Shown one piece after another: positions 21,513 through 31,904 of a stretch of DNA of 64,000 nucleotides. Position 1 is the stretch's first letter, and each line of letters opens with the position of its first letter. The notes under the pieces are model-generated. The model was not told where the DNA came from. It searched no databases and saw nothing but the letters and a program-made list of their open reading frames with translations. The DNA is taken from the NCBI GenBank assembly GCA_051530055.1, contig CM121342.1, positions 7,688,001 to 7,752,000 of the forward strand. Reading direction: 5' to 3'. Source of the stretch: Neoechinorhynchus agilis (taxonomy: Eukaryota; Acanthocephala). The translations under genes were made by a program, and so were the position numbers.

Positions 21513-21992
21513 TCGGTTCCATTGAAATAAGATTTAGTTGAATGACTAACAATAACCTTTAATTTTATTATCTTGAAGGTGTAGTATTGTAAGACTTGTC
21601 CAGTAATCGAAATCATTTTCGTCGATGAATTTTATTTGATTAAACACTGATGAAAATTTCTTTATATTTTCCTTTGTTTGTAAGTTTCCAGGTGGAATCG
21701 ATTTCAATTGATTTCTCGTTATCTCGAGATTTTCAAGTCGAGGTGCTGCAACTAACAAGTTAGTGTCAAACGCTTTAGCTGATCCATCAGTGACAATAAA
21801 TTCATATAATCTTGAATATTGGCCTTTATTTCTTAATAAATCGGTTACATTTGCGAGATAGGTAATATGGAGATAACGAAGATTTTTAAACGATTCCATT
21901 TTGTCTACGGATTTTATTGGATTACCAACTATGTACAATTCTTCAACAAATATTGCGAATATTCTTTGAGTATCAAAGGTCGAATTTTGCAA
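21513..21992 (-). pseudogene. LRR-gene fragment (copy P1)
   Basis: On the minus strand, 21992-21546 encodes EELYIVGNPIKSVDKMESF through TRNQLKSIPPGNLQTKENI to LTILHLQDNKIKG, nearly identical to the middle of the intact copy at 48647-50575. It then jumps to the signal-peptide/N-terminal region (21513-21545, ...HSTKSYFNGTE), which belongs at the gene's other end. Both the true start and the C-terminal LRRs are missing. The order (middle followed by start) is what an unequal exchange between tandem copies would leave. Its 5' side merges with the start of the duplicated Tudor segment at about 21933. Confidence 0.85.
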
Positions 21993-22957
21993 TATTTTTT
22001 AACTCGACATTGCAAATGGTAGAATTGCTTGATTGTTTACGTGCAATCTTCAAAGCAAATTCCATTTTTATGAGTAAATTTCACCCAATAAAACCATGTA
22101 AAAGTAATTGCAAATCGATAGTTAACCTGTTTATTGCGGTCCTTTAATTCTTTATTAGTATTTCTTCTAAAATCTTCCAACGTTATTCAAGATACTTCTA
22201 TTGGCCACAAATTGCGACGTAATTGAACCTCTTTTTGTCAAGTGCTTATAAAATAAAATTGCAAGTTGTCACGGTGCTGAGATGAATGGCAATTTGCCTT
22301 CATTTCGGTTTTTGGTTCAATTAAGAATATCGGCAATTTGGGATCCTACAGTGCTTGAATAAAAAGTACTTTTCATCATAACACCGAAGTCTTTAATTTA
22401 GGAGCTTGTTTTAAAAGATTAAATGTTTACTGAATTGTTTTTATAACTAAATCACAACAAATCTCGGATAATCAAAAGTTTTCAACAAGTTGGAAACAAA
22501 AAGTACACATTATAGGCAAAACCCATTAATAATATAACCATTAAGAGTCGAATGGGACTTAAAGAGAGGGTATTACAAATGAAATCGATTATAACTAATG
22601 GCTTTAGATTTGTTCAGATTTTCATGATGCCTCAAAAGAAATGCAACGATAAAAGATGGAATAAAATAGAGCAGAAAAGTATCCAATACTTCAGCAGACC
22701 AATAAACAGAATAATCCTATGACGTGGTGGATTAATCAGCCGCTAAGATTAATCGAGCAAAACATTGAAATAAAATCACTGATTTTCAGTTCAGATCTCG
22801 AAATAAATAGTATGACAAATTTTTCCAACTTTGAAACATTGAAATTCTTGATGCAGCTTAAAAACACCAGTCGCATATTCATGGATTCTTATTGGTAGAA
22901 ATGCAATTATTATCTAGTAAATAATAATTTATCAATCAGCATTTTCCAGAAATTGTT

Positions 22958-23000
22958 TTTTAATTATATAATGATTACGTAATATAATTATACCACAAAA
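22958..23000 (+). promoter_or_regulatory. Conserved Tudor-gene core promoter (copy 1)
   Basis: AATTATATAATGATTACGTA lies about 70-90 bp before the Tudor ATG. It combines a TATA-like TATATAAT with the palindrome TTACGTAA, the consensus of PAR/NFIL3-type bZIP factors. The same 20-mer occurs at the same place before the Tudor genes at 46499 and, on the minus strand, 27109. A second shared block, GATTCTTATTGGTAGAA, lies about 90 bp further upstream in all three (22883 here). Confidence 0.6.
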
Positions 23001-23052
23001 CGAAACCCTTTCTGAGACGGTCACAAAAGCGAAAAAGCTATATTGCCCAAAA

Positions 23053-23826
23053 ATGAATAACGATCAAAACGAAGATGAGCTAATGCAATCCGACCAAGAG
23101 AGCAGAGATGGGTCGTCTTATTTTCTCAGACCTGAACACCCCGAGGACAATGAAACGCTGGCTCATTTGAACGAAAATATCCCTGTAGCTGCTGCGTTTT
23201 TCGAGAATAGCTTGGTGCGTGTTATCGGTGCAATGGGTCCCTACCAATTTTACGTTTGGCCATTGAACGAAGCTGAATATAATTCAAATTTTCTCTATGA
23301 AATGAATGATTATTATTCTAGTCCCGCTAACCAGAATGACAATGACCATGGATCAGGAGATGAAATGACTATTCACGTTGTAGCTTATGGAGGGCAATAT
23401 TACCGAGCTCGCATTTTAATTCGACAATATCGTCTTTATACCGTTTATTTGGTCGATTTCGGTATTACGGCAATCGTAGAAGAATGTTTCATATTTACCT
23501 GCGAACCGCAATTTGCATTAGTGCCGGATATGGCATATCCATGCAGTCTAGAAGATGGCCAGTCGCCCTCAACGGGTTCAATTTTCGATGAAATTCTTTT
23601 TCGAGCAATTGTTCTTGGAAACGTATTTGAAGCTCAACTTTTATATGTCGATACGTTCGAATGGACACGAATTATTGTAAAACTTTGGAGAGTTCAAAGA
23701 ATCGGGTACGAGTTTATTAGGATTGCAAACGACCTGGAAGTGCAAGATCAACGAATACCAATTAGAGCGTTGCTATTGGATGTACAAAATGTGATAAGGC
23801 TTCGCTATCCAAATCTCCTTTCGTAA
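23053..23826 (+). CDS. Tudor-domain protein, paralogue Tud1
   Basis: 257 residues, single exon. After an acidic N-terminus (DELMQSDQESRDGSS) there is an extended Tudor-like module. FYVWPLNEAEYNSNFLYEM resembles the SN-like lead-in with an M-dyad spacing. YGGQYYRARILIRQYRLYTV then VYLVDFG is the Tudor barrel core (family pattern G-x-YxRAxI...V-x-x-VDFG). FALVPDMAYPCSL matches the P-x-x-A-x-x-C-x-L end. Such modules bind dimethyl-arginine, typically on Piwi proteins in piRNA granules. No KH, helicase or nuclease domain is present. It differs from Tud2 (46499) at one visible residue (Gln or Met before SPSTGS), needing two base changes. Function is inferred from the fold only. Confidence 0.85.
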   Translation: MNNDQNEDELMQSDQESRDGSSYFLRPEHPEDNETLAHLNENIPVAAAFFENSLVRVIGAMGPYQFYVWPLNEAEYNSNFLYEMNDYYSSPANQNDNDHGSGDEMTIHVVAYGGQYYRARILIRQYRLYTVYLVDFGITAIVEECFIFTCEPQFALVPDMAYPCSLEDGQSPSTGSIFDEILFRAIVLGNVFEAQLLYVDTFEWTRIIVKLWRVQRIGYEFIRIANDLEVQDQRIPIRALLLDVQNVIRLRYPNLLS

Positions 23827-24193
23827 GATGGACAACAGATAAACCGAAGGTATTATCTTCGGACAAGTGAAGAATAACTAGACGATTTTTTGACGATTAA
23901 CATTTTAATATATTCCAAATTATTTTATTTAATAAATATTAACGAATTGTTTTGCAGATCAATGGATACCTTTCCTTTTAATAAAATGAAGCAGTATGTT
24001 AAGGAGTTGGTTAGCAACAGAAGGAATACATCCATCACATTCGTTTGAGTAAATGTACAAATATTGATAAATTTATACAAATATTTAACATATTTGGTTC
24101 CTTGTACGACCGCTCGATACACAATTATTTGGGAATAATTATTTTTATATTGCCTGAAAGATATTGTTTAGTATTTACGTTCCCAAATAAATA

Positions 24194-25442
24194 AATTATT
24201 CTACGAGAATCAATGCCGAGCGGATGTATGATATATTGTTCAACCAATTTGGATTCCATAAAGTGGCTTGCCTCACTTCGTGCAATTTGGCTGCTTTAAG
24301 ATACATGGCCGTGGATAATTGTGGAACTAATGATTGTGTCGTTGTAAAACAATGGTTCTCCTCTTTAGTCGGAATTTCAAATTTATCTTTTTTTTTGAAA
24401 TTCGAATTTTTCGTGCGAACAATCACCATTTTTTTCCTTGATTCAATAAACTTTTCTAGCAGCGAACCACAAAAATTTATACTAAACGTTTAAGCTCTTT
24501 ACTGAATGAATTTTTAGGCTTCATTTTTAAGCGTTAGAAACCGCTGAACTTACTGAAGTTTGGGTAAATACAATTAATTTTTTTATTTTCTTAGTGAAAT
24601 GTCTTCATCAGTGAATATTCTTCATTATCTTCCTTGTGATTCTTTATTTATAGAATTCATTAAAGAACAAATAAGACACAGAACGTTTTTCCTACTTATT
24701 CATCTGGATAAATTTTTATCATTAAAATTGTATATGATTTGTTTGCACGGCAAATTTTTTTGCCGTAATAATGGTGAGCCAAATATATTCAAATTTTTTT
24801 ATTAAGATTATTTATAAGTCCTCAATTTCATTTCGTCAATTGGACCTTTTAAAGGAAACATTTATTGTAAACGACATTAAAGAAAAGTCATGTTTTGTCG
24901 CCTTGGACTTTAAAAATACAGCCAATTCGATTGACGACGATCAACTGATTAAAGTTTACAATATTCCGGATTTTATTACCCAATGCGAAGGTACATTGGA
25001 AGATTATGACGAAGAGGACAAAGATGGCAAGCGTCAAAAAGTCGTTCTGGACGTTGAACGATACACGATTCCCGAATTTTTGTTTCAGCCTTCGCTTATC
25101 GATATTGATCAAGCTGGAATCGCTGAGAGCACTGTTAATTGCATTAATCGATGTCCAGAAGATAAACGGCGCATCTTATTCGCAAATATTGTCCTGATTG
25201 GCGGGAACGCTAAGATTCCCGGTCTAATAGATCGTTTTGTTAAAGATCTTCGAGGTTTATGTCAAAGTCAATATACTGTCTGCGTGTTCAAACCGCAAGA
25301 TCCCGATGAATACGCTTGGCATGGAGGTAAAATATTGACTGATCAAGAATTTCTGAAAAACCCAAAAGTTTTTGTTCGCAAAGATGATTATTTGCGGTTG
25401 AGTTCTCGTGTTTTTAACGCTGAATGCTTTAATAAAATTTAA
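24194..25442 (+). pseudogene. ACTR6: ARP6 (ACTR6), C-terminal part, separated from its N-terminus
   Basis: ARP6 is the actin-related subunit of the SRCAP/SWR1 complex that deposits H2A.Z. Blocks: 24194-24345 YSTRINAERMYDILFNQFGF...AALRYMAV (human SIQEAMDEILFEEYQFQAV...SAHRYF), then 24830-25442 RQLDLLKETFIVNDIKEKSC (human RQLHVMDETHVINQVKEDVC), RYTIPEFLFQPSLIDIDQAG, FANIVLIGGNAKIPGLIDRF (phosphate-loop LxGGN) and EYAWHGGKILTDQEFL, ending in a stop at 25442. The segment carrying the second phosphate loop (human VDSGYSFTHIVP...NVGGK) is not visible between 24345 and 24800, so this half may be decaying. The reading frame begins exactly at the edge of the duplicated Tudor segment. The N-terminal half is at 57110-57493. 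Confidence 0.85.
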
Positions 25443-26308
25443 GATAGTCTGGAACTACATGCCTTTTCTTTTCACTGACATTCATCAAGTGAAAAAACAA
25501 TTAAAGGTTTCTCTATTCCAGTTATTTTCAACCTTGGGTTTGTTGGAATCGTTCGTATTACTAATTTCTTCATTAAAAATAGTTCATAGCAGCTTTCGAC
25601 GGTACTTTTTGTACACTGAGAAACTCACTACACTTTAAGAAGCATTATCAAACATCCGAAAAGTGTTAAGCAAGGTTCTATAGTTCCGTGAAGAGATTTC
25701 AACTATTGTTCAGTCTGCCTTCACCACTCTCTAATAAACAGAATTTTCATAATGCAGCTCGTTTATTTGGCTGACTTTTTTTTGCTGAAGTCAAAGCTAT
25801 GAATCTCAACCTACAAGGCAACAAAGTGTTGCCGATTTCATTTACAAGTTAACGTTGTACGAGTAGTTTGTAAAAAAAGCACCCCGTTATGTTTGCAAAA
25901 CTCCACTCTTTTTTGGAGGAGATGTGCCTACACTTGAATGGCATCCAAAAACACTTGTAAAACTATTTCCATGACTTTCTTCAGCCTAAGAAACACGTTT
26001 AGATGGTGACCGACTTTCACAATCTAAGAAAAGACATCGCGCACTGAAAACGGACATTCAGGAATGTGATCCAAAAGATATCGATATGTGCGAGGAGGTA
26101 TCGGGGGGAAATGTGATTGGAATTATTGTTTAGAAGTCTTTACCCGCGGTAAATGATTATTTCGATTAAAAACGTTCTATGAACCTCGAAAGCGGTTCAT
26201 CATCAGTTTGTTAGTAATAGTTGAGATAGATAAATCAAATATAACAAACGCATTTTCAAAACAATAAATTAAAAAATATTACATATTAATCATTAAAATT
26301 TAATAGCA
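25443..26308. other. Gap with coding-like remnant and partial MITE C
   Basis: About 25850-26110 has a frame-shifted stretch (PRYVCKTPLFFGGDVPTLEW, then KRHRALKTDIQECDPKDID) that looks like a decayed exon of an unrecognised gene. A partial MITE C copy begins ATTGTTTAGAAGTCTTTACC at 26125. No intact gene. Confidence 0.4.
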
Positions 26309-27109
26309 TCAATCGTCGTTATCGGTTGGATATCGATGACGGTGACGACGATTCCTAATCATGCTTGTCAACAAGCGATCTTGATCCTGTTGCGGTAGCA
26401 AGTTTATTGCAGTCCATAGCAAATCACAAATGGGTACTCGTCGAGATTCTTCTACCCGCTGTTGGTTGGCGTTTTTGATTAAGTCATAACCCTCTTCCAG
26501 TACTCTCCAAAGTCTTACAACAGTTTGTGTCCATTGGAATGTATCGACATATAGAAGCTGGGCTTCGAATACATTTCCAAGAACAACATTTTGAAAAGTA
26601 GTTTCATCGCAGCTTATATCCGTGGGCAGCTGATCTTCTGTTAGGCTGCATAGATATGCCATATCCTGCATGGATGCAAATCGCGGTTCGCATATAAATA
26701 TGGAACTTTCGTCTATGATCAAGTAACGACCAAAGTCGAACAAATAAACTGCCACCATCTTTGCGATATTAAAAAGGACTCGAGCTCTAAAGTACAGTCC
26801 ACCATAATTGACTATGTAAGTTGTCGCAAAATTTTTACATTCTCTTTGAACATTGATCCGATTGCTTTGATTTGAATAATAATCATTTATTTCATATAGC
26901 AATTCCCAGTTGGATTTAGTATGGTTCAATGGCCAAACGTAGAATCGGTAAGGACTTTCTGTTCGGACAACACGGACCATGCTGTTCTCGAAAAACGCAG
27001 CAGCGTCAGGAAGATTAGCGTTCAAATGAGCCAGCGTTTCATTGTCTTCGGGGTGTTCGGGCCTGAGAAAATAGGACGACCGATCTCTGCTCTCTTGGTC
27101 GGTATGCAT
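26309..27109 (-). CDS. Tudor-domain protein, diverged paralogue Tud3
   Basis: 266 residues, single exon, opposite strand to Tud1/Tud2. The N-terminus DQESRDRSSYFLRPEHPEDN is almost unchanged from Tud1. The Tudor core is YGGLYFRARVLFNIAKMVAV then VYLFDFG, and the lead-in FYVWPLNHTKSNWELLYEI keeps the pattern. VLGNVFEAQLLYVDTFQWTQ is strongly conserved. The rest has drifted to perhaps 55-60% identity, and the tail (RNRRHRHRYPTDNDD) is new and basic. An intact frame despite this divergence argues for selection. Its promoter block at 27174-27255 matches those of Tud1/Tud2. Confidence 0.85.
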   Translation of the reverse strand: MHTDQESRDRSSYFLRPEHPEDNETLAHLNANLPDAAAFFENSMVRVVRTESPYRFYVWPLNHTKSNWELLYEINDYYSNQSNRINVQRECKNFATTYIVNYGGLYFRARVLFNIAKMVAVYLFDFGRYLIIDESSIFICEPRFASMQDMAYLCSLTEDQLPTDISCDETTFQNVVLGNVFEAQLLYVDTFQWTQTVVRLWRVLEEGYDLIKNANQQRVEESRRVPICDLLWTAINLLPQQDQDRLLTSMIRNRRHRHRYPTDNDD

Positions 27110-27171
27110 TAAGAACGATTTTTCGTCTTTGTTACCATCTCAAGAAGGGTGACCGTTGTGAAGTATAATTA

Positions 27172-27256
27172 GTTTACGTAATCATTATATAATTCAAAAT
27201 AAATACGTGAGAAGTGCTTATGTATTTACTAAATAATAAATACACTTCTACCAATA
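27172..27256 (-). promoter_or_regulatory. Conserved Tudor-gene promoter (Tud3)
   Basis: On the minus strand: GATTCTTATTGGTAGAAGTG, then TTATTATTTAGTAAATA, then AATTATATAATGATTACGTA. These blocks occur in the same order as upstream of Tud1 and Tud2, while the bases between them have changed and shifted in spacing. Retention of TATA-like and TTACGTAA blocks in a paralogue whose protein has diverged greatly suggests functional constraint. Confidence 0.6.
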
Positions 27257-27259
27257 AGA

Positions 27260-28140
27260 ATCTTCGAATAAGCGATTCGTGTTCACAAATTTGGAATGGA
27301 AATTATTCAGGAGCTCCAAAATGAGACATTTTCACACCACTTTATGCATTAATAAAAACATTGCTATTTTTGAATGTTAGAAATTGACAGAATTTTTCGA
27401 CATGGTTACAATACACAAATTTTTGCAGAAAAATTGTAAAGGCAAATTTAAATATATTTAAAACAGTTACTGGACTTCAAACTCTTTGTTCATGAGTTAG
27501 AACCTCTATGTTGCAAGAAAACGCTTTCTTCGTAAGATTGGTGGCGAAATAAACACTATGATTACTTTGTTTAAACAATTTGAATCGTAAATCGTTCCCC
27601 TAAATTTTTTTGACTCGAGCAACCAAATTTAATTTTAGACATTCGCTTTCGAATATATTGATCGATGAAAAAATATTAACTATACAACCGGACCTGATAT
27701 TGATGTTATTCGAGGTTGTAGAATTATGGCAACCTAGTTTAAATTGCGAGAAATTTCAAGCTGAAGTAATAAAATACCATTTGTGTTGAAAAAGTACATT
27801 CCTTTTACCTTCAGCAATATCGCCTATTGTGTCATTCAAATCGTCCAACTAAATCTGTTTTTTTTTCTTATCGCTTTTCGGGGCTATTGCTAAGTGCCAG
27901 TATCCGTTTATTTACATATTGATTTAATAATTCTGCTATCGTTTTGGGCCCGATCATACAAATCAATCAAAAGCTTCGAATGTCATAAGTCGGATTAAGA
28001 ATTTCAAGGGTCGACAGCTTAAGCTACATTATTTCTAATTTTTTAAGGCGTCTAACTTTTATTATGCTTTCATATAAAATATTATTTCAATTAGCGATAT
28101 TCACTCAGAAATAGATTTATATTGAAAATTTTCGGCCTTT
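27260..28140. other. AT-rich intergenic region
   Basis: No supported gene and no clear repeat. Low-complexity AT-rich sequence between the Tud3 promoter and the 3' end of the Penelope-like element. Confidence 0.4.
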
Positions 28141-28149
28141 TCGTTGGCC

Positions 28150-29540
28150 TTCTTCGGTCAGATCTACAATTTAAAAGAAACATTATCAATTAGTTTATCC
28201 GGTGGGACTCATAGATTGAGTTTATTGTCAGCTTTGTTGCCAACAAAAGTACCTGTTTGCTGGATCATGATGGCTTCCATGGTCACTCTGTCGCGTCTTA
28301 CGTCACTCCTCCCAAGAACTTCGACGCCGTCAAAATTGATCTCATGCCCATTGTCATTGATGTGGGACACTATTGCCGAGCTCACATCAGACTTTTTGAT
28401 AGCTGCTCTTCTGTGTTCAGCAATCCTTCTTTTTGGATTGTTCGTTTGTCCCACATATGACAGACTGCAATTCGAACATGGGATCTTATAGACACATCCA
28501 GCTGGAAGATCTTCATTCTTCGGTCCGAGTATTCCTTGGAGAGTCCTGCCCTTCCTACTATACGTAGTGAACACTTTGTCCTTATCGATTCGTCTTATCG
28601 GGGTTTATATTTTAGAGTTCCATTGATCACTGATGAATGGCGTCTCGATAAATTGCTTCTTTTCCTCCTGATTGTCTGTTCTCATCACACGAACATATCG
28701 AGCTGCCTTCATACATTTCTCAATGTACATCCTTGAGTAACCACTCACTTTTAGTTTGTTGTAGATCCAATTTAATTCATATTTCAGTAGTACCTCATCC
28801 GAACAGTACCGAAATGCTCTGATGTACATCGACCTGGCTCTTGCCGATTTGTATCTGATCGGTTGTGCAGAGATCCATGGGATCACCATATGTGGAACCC
28901 CTTGCTTCCTTTAAACCAACGTCATGAAACCATTGCCCGGAATGAGTGTTACTCGTACGTCCAAAAAAGGTAAATTACCATTTTCCTCCTCTTCCATTGT
29001 CCATTTTATATTTTGGTGGCAGCTATTTAGCTCTTTGACAAGTTGTATCGGTGAACTCCTATTGGGATCTAGGATAATGAACGTATCATCCACATATCTT
29101 AGCCAGAGATTCACACCATTCAACTTAGACAAATATTTATCCTCCCATGTTCTCATATATAGCTCCGCCAATACTGGGGACAATGGACTTCCCATCACCA
29201 TCCCGTCCACCTGGTCAAAATTTTCATTTTCAAACAGAAAGTTTGAATATTATGTACAAAATTGAGGAAGCTGACGCCACTTAACAGCTGAGATCTTCCA
29301 TTCTGAACAGTTTTTAACCAACAAGTTTGTGGCTAGCTCAATTACCTCTTTCACCGGTATCTTAGTAAATAAGGACGTTACATCTGCAGAAACCATGAGA
29401 CCAGATTCGTTTGCATTCATCTTGTTCAATCGATCAATGAAATCTACTCCCGATTTAACCACATGATTTGATCGGGGTAGGAGCTGTTTAAGAAAACTCG
29501 CTAATTTCCTCGATAACTTATAATTATAAGAAGAGTGTGC
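28150..29540 (-). mobile_element. Penelope-like element PLE-1 (RT plus GIY-YIG), degraded
   Basis: Minus-strand pieces in order: 29462-29250 MVKSGVDFIDRL...SADVTSLFTKIPVKEVIEL (RT motif 3-like D-V-x-x-L-F-T-x-I-P, typical of Penelope RTs). 29210-28911 has MDGMVMGSPLSPVLAELYMR and LRYVDDTFIIL (RT motifs 4 and 5, YVDD). 28889-28605 is the linker, with ENCK/YSRMYIEKCMKAAR. 28574-28209 has VYKIPCSNCSLSYVGQTNNP and RRIAEHRRA (Cys pair, GIY-YIG nuclease). The frames are interrupted, so it is inactive. The 5' end (N-terminal RT extension) is missing. Confidence 0.88.
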
Positions 29541-29899
29541 AGCGATGATGGTTTGCTTGAAATTTTTCAGTCACTGCAACAAAAAGAAAAAATCGGAAGA
29601 GTATTGAAACATCCTATTTACTTAATGTTGAATTGCATAAAAGGCATTCGATAATGAAATATCAACTTATTTTAATCACGATTTTGTCTAAATCAATTCG
29701 AACTATTTATTACATGCATGATCGATCTTCATTTATGCGAACGATATAGAAATCAAGATCGTCGATCCTGAGTGTAAAGATGAAATTTCTGTTATGTTTT
29801 TGCTATGATTTGCGGTGAGTCATTTCTTTGAGAACTTCAACATGTTTTACAAAGCAGATTTATTTTAGAAGCAGCAAAAACTTTTGTTATCACACTCTC
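29541..29899. other. AT-rich spacer between PLE-1 and the homeobox gene
   Basis: No gene or repeat recognised. It presumably contains the 3' UTR of the homeobox gene. Confidence 0.4.
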
Positions 29900-30340
29900 T
29901 TATTTTTTCCGTTTTTTTGAAAGACAACGTTGGTTAACGAACCAACCTTTGACAACTTTAAACGTAACTTTGAGACGTTCCGATATACTGTTCAATTCTT
30001 CTTTTGGCGGACTCTTGTTTACCTGATTAAAATAGGTGTAAAGAAACTCTTTTTGTTCCGCAGTGAATCTCGTCCGAGTTATCCTCCTGGGTTGCTTGTT
30101 TAACATGGGATAAGACGTCGGAGTTGGACAAAAAGTCGGTGTTCCCACCGATTGTTGTGTGTCTAAATTAACGGATTGAGATGTACTTACGCAACCCTGG
30201 GTATAATAATCATGGTAGCACCAATCCACCGTATTTTTTTCATAATTTTGTTGACAGTTAAATTGGTACGATTGTTGGTATTGATAGCAATATTCGCAGC
30301 CCATGCATTGTTGAACACCATTGAGTTGATACTGATTCAT
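29900..30340 (-). CDS. Divergent homeodomain protein, single exon
   Basis: 146 residues. The N-terminal ~80 residues are rich in Gln, Tyr and Cys (MGCEYCYQYQQSYQF). The C-terminal 60 residues form a homeodomain: RRITRTRFTAEQKEFLYTYF (arm and helix 1), PPKEELNSISERLKV (helix 2), FKVVKGWFVNQRCLSKKRKK (helix 3, basic end). W48, F49, N51 and R53 are kept. Position 50, which sets DNA specificity, is Val, and position 52 is Gln, both unusual. No class-specific motif places it. The protein ends right after the homeodomain. The frame is intact and intronless, so it is either a fast-evolving gene or a retrogene. It is presumably a nuclear DNA-binding protein. Confidence 0.85.
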   Translation of the reverse strand: MNQYQLNGVQQCMGCEYCYQYQQSYQFNCQQNYEKNTVDWCYHDYYTQGCVSTSQSVNLDTQQSVGTPTFCPTPTSYPMLNKQPRRITRTRFTAEQKEFLYTYFNQVNKSPPKEELNSISERLKVTFKVVKGWFVNQRCLSKKRKK

Positions 30341-31900
30341 TTATAAAATTATCTAGCGCGATTCTGTTAGGAGTGACAATGAACCCTTCTTTTATCGGCA
30401 GCTCAAATTGTCGAAGCTCTTCGGTTCTCGATTCTAGCCGTGAAATCTGTTTTCGACATTCTGATTGGCTGAATAAAGTGCAATCTAACCAATATTAAAA
30501 TTAAGGTCAATTCGATTTCCGGTGGAGGCAGTAGGGTGTAACTGAAGCGTTAATTATGTCCGAGTCTTAATAAAAGATTACTCATGGATAAATTGCTAAA
30601 TGTATTGGAATTTGCATTCTATTTTACATTCTTCACAATAATTTTCATAAATAAAAATTAAAAAACCCTGTATTAGAAAATATCAAGCGTGATTTTTGTT
30701 ATAAAATTATTAAAACATTTCGTTGAAAAATGATTCTAATATTTCACAAAAAGCGTGATTAATTTGCAAACGGATTATTGATTGAATCACTTCCCGGATC
30801 CAAGATATCGGTTGGCTTTTTGCTTAAACGATAAAGCCGAGTAAGGGATGTTCCAACACTTAATTAATGTAGCCTGCTTGCCGAATTACATAAGCGAATT
30901 AAAAAACATTTATATCCATAGAATAAGATGGAAATTTATCGTGATTATACAATAAGTTTCCGTCGCATTTTTATTGCATTGGAAAAATCAATTTCTTGCA
31001 ATGGTTTTGAAGTCATTTGATAATATTTGGACACAGTATAAAGCTCTTTATTTATTTATCTTCAATTCTTATCTCTGTGTTGACACGACAAAAACTTAAG
31101 TTAATAAAATATCAACGTTGAACTGAAATAGTTTAATACATTCAGCATTTACGTTTTAACTTATGTTAGATTTTTGTCCTTTTTACAATATATCTACAAA
31201 AATGAATATCTATCTATTCGTATTTAGCTCTATCGAAAGTAGTTTAAACCGATGTCATTGGTAATATTTATCACCTAATTATCACCGCCAATTTTAAGTT
31301 CCAATAAACTTTCCTCTGGCTCTATTTTTGGGTCGCAAAATCATTCGTTTCGACAGTGTGCTTAATGATTTAAAAAATTAATGTAAAACAATTGCATTTA
31401 AACTTGAGTATATTACTTAATTTATCGTTTAAATTTTTGTACGTTTTATCGCTTAACCTGCGTTCTTAATTCTTAACGATATGCTGAGTAATTATCACAT
31501 TCCAATAATATTGTGGGATTCGTGAGAGGTTCCGTTGTATTGTCTTTAGATCATTGAACACTTTACAAACTCGTTGAAAGATGTTCATTAACACTTTATT
31601 GGTTTGTTATCATCACTACTAAATAGGAGGAATGTTTTTGTACTTTATGATACACTCCCTTTTAAATCTGTGACATTTGGGAATTCAACTATGAATTAAG
31701 GTTGCTTTTAAAGTTAAATTTGTATCAATATCTGTAAATATAGAACAGTTTTAGATTGCGATGAATCAAAAACTTAGCTTGGACGAATTCAGAAGGATTT
31801 TTGTGTAAGTGCAAACATTGTGTTCTGCTCTATATATTTAACGCTCCGCTGACCATGAAATTCTCATTATTCCTTAGCTTCTCGTCGAACGCAACATCAT
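30341..31900. other. AT-rich intergenic region
   Basis: The first ~200 bp upstream of the homeobox start probably hold its promoter. TTTATAAAATTATCTAGCGC lies at the ATG. The remainder is very AT-rich with no supported gene. Confidence 0.45.
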
Positions 31901-31904
31901 AAAT

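Larger units (their letters stand above)
21933..24204 (+). repeat. Segmental duplication, copy 1 (Tudor-gene segment)
   Basis: About 2.26 kb matching 45388-47649 in direct orientation, with roughly ten single-base differences visible along its length (about 99.5% identity). The right boundary is sharp: the copies share ...AATTATTCTA and then diverge (24205 / 47649). Here the right side continues straight into the coding sequence of ARP6. Copy 2's right side continues into unrelated intergenic DNA, so copy 2 may be the original context. Confidence 0.9.

Noticed and set aside
25850-26110. A second host gene downstream of ARP6-C
   Set aside because: The coding-like blocks are broken and I cannot tie them to any family. 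Noted only as a remnant.
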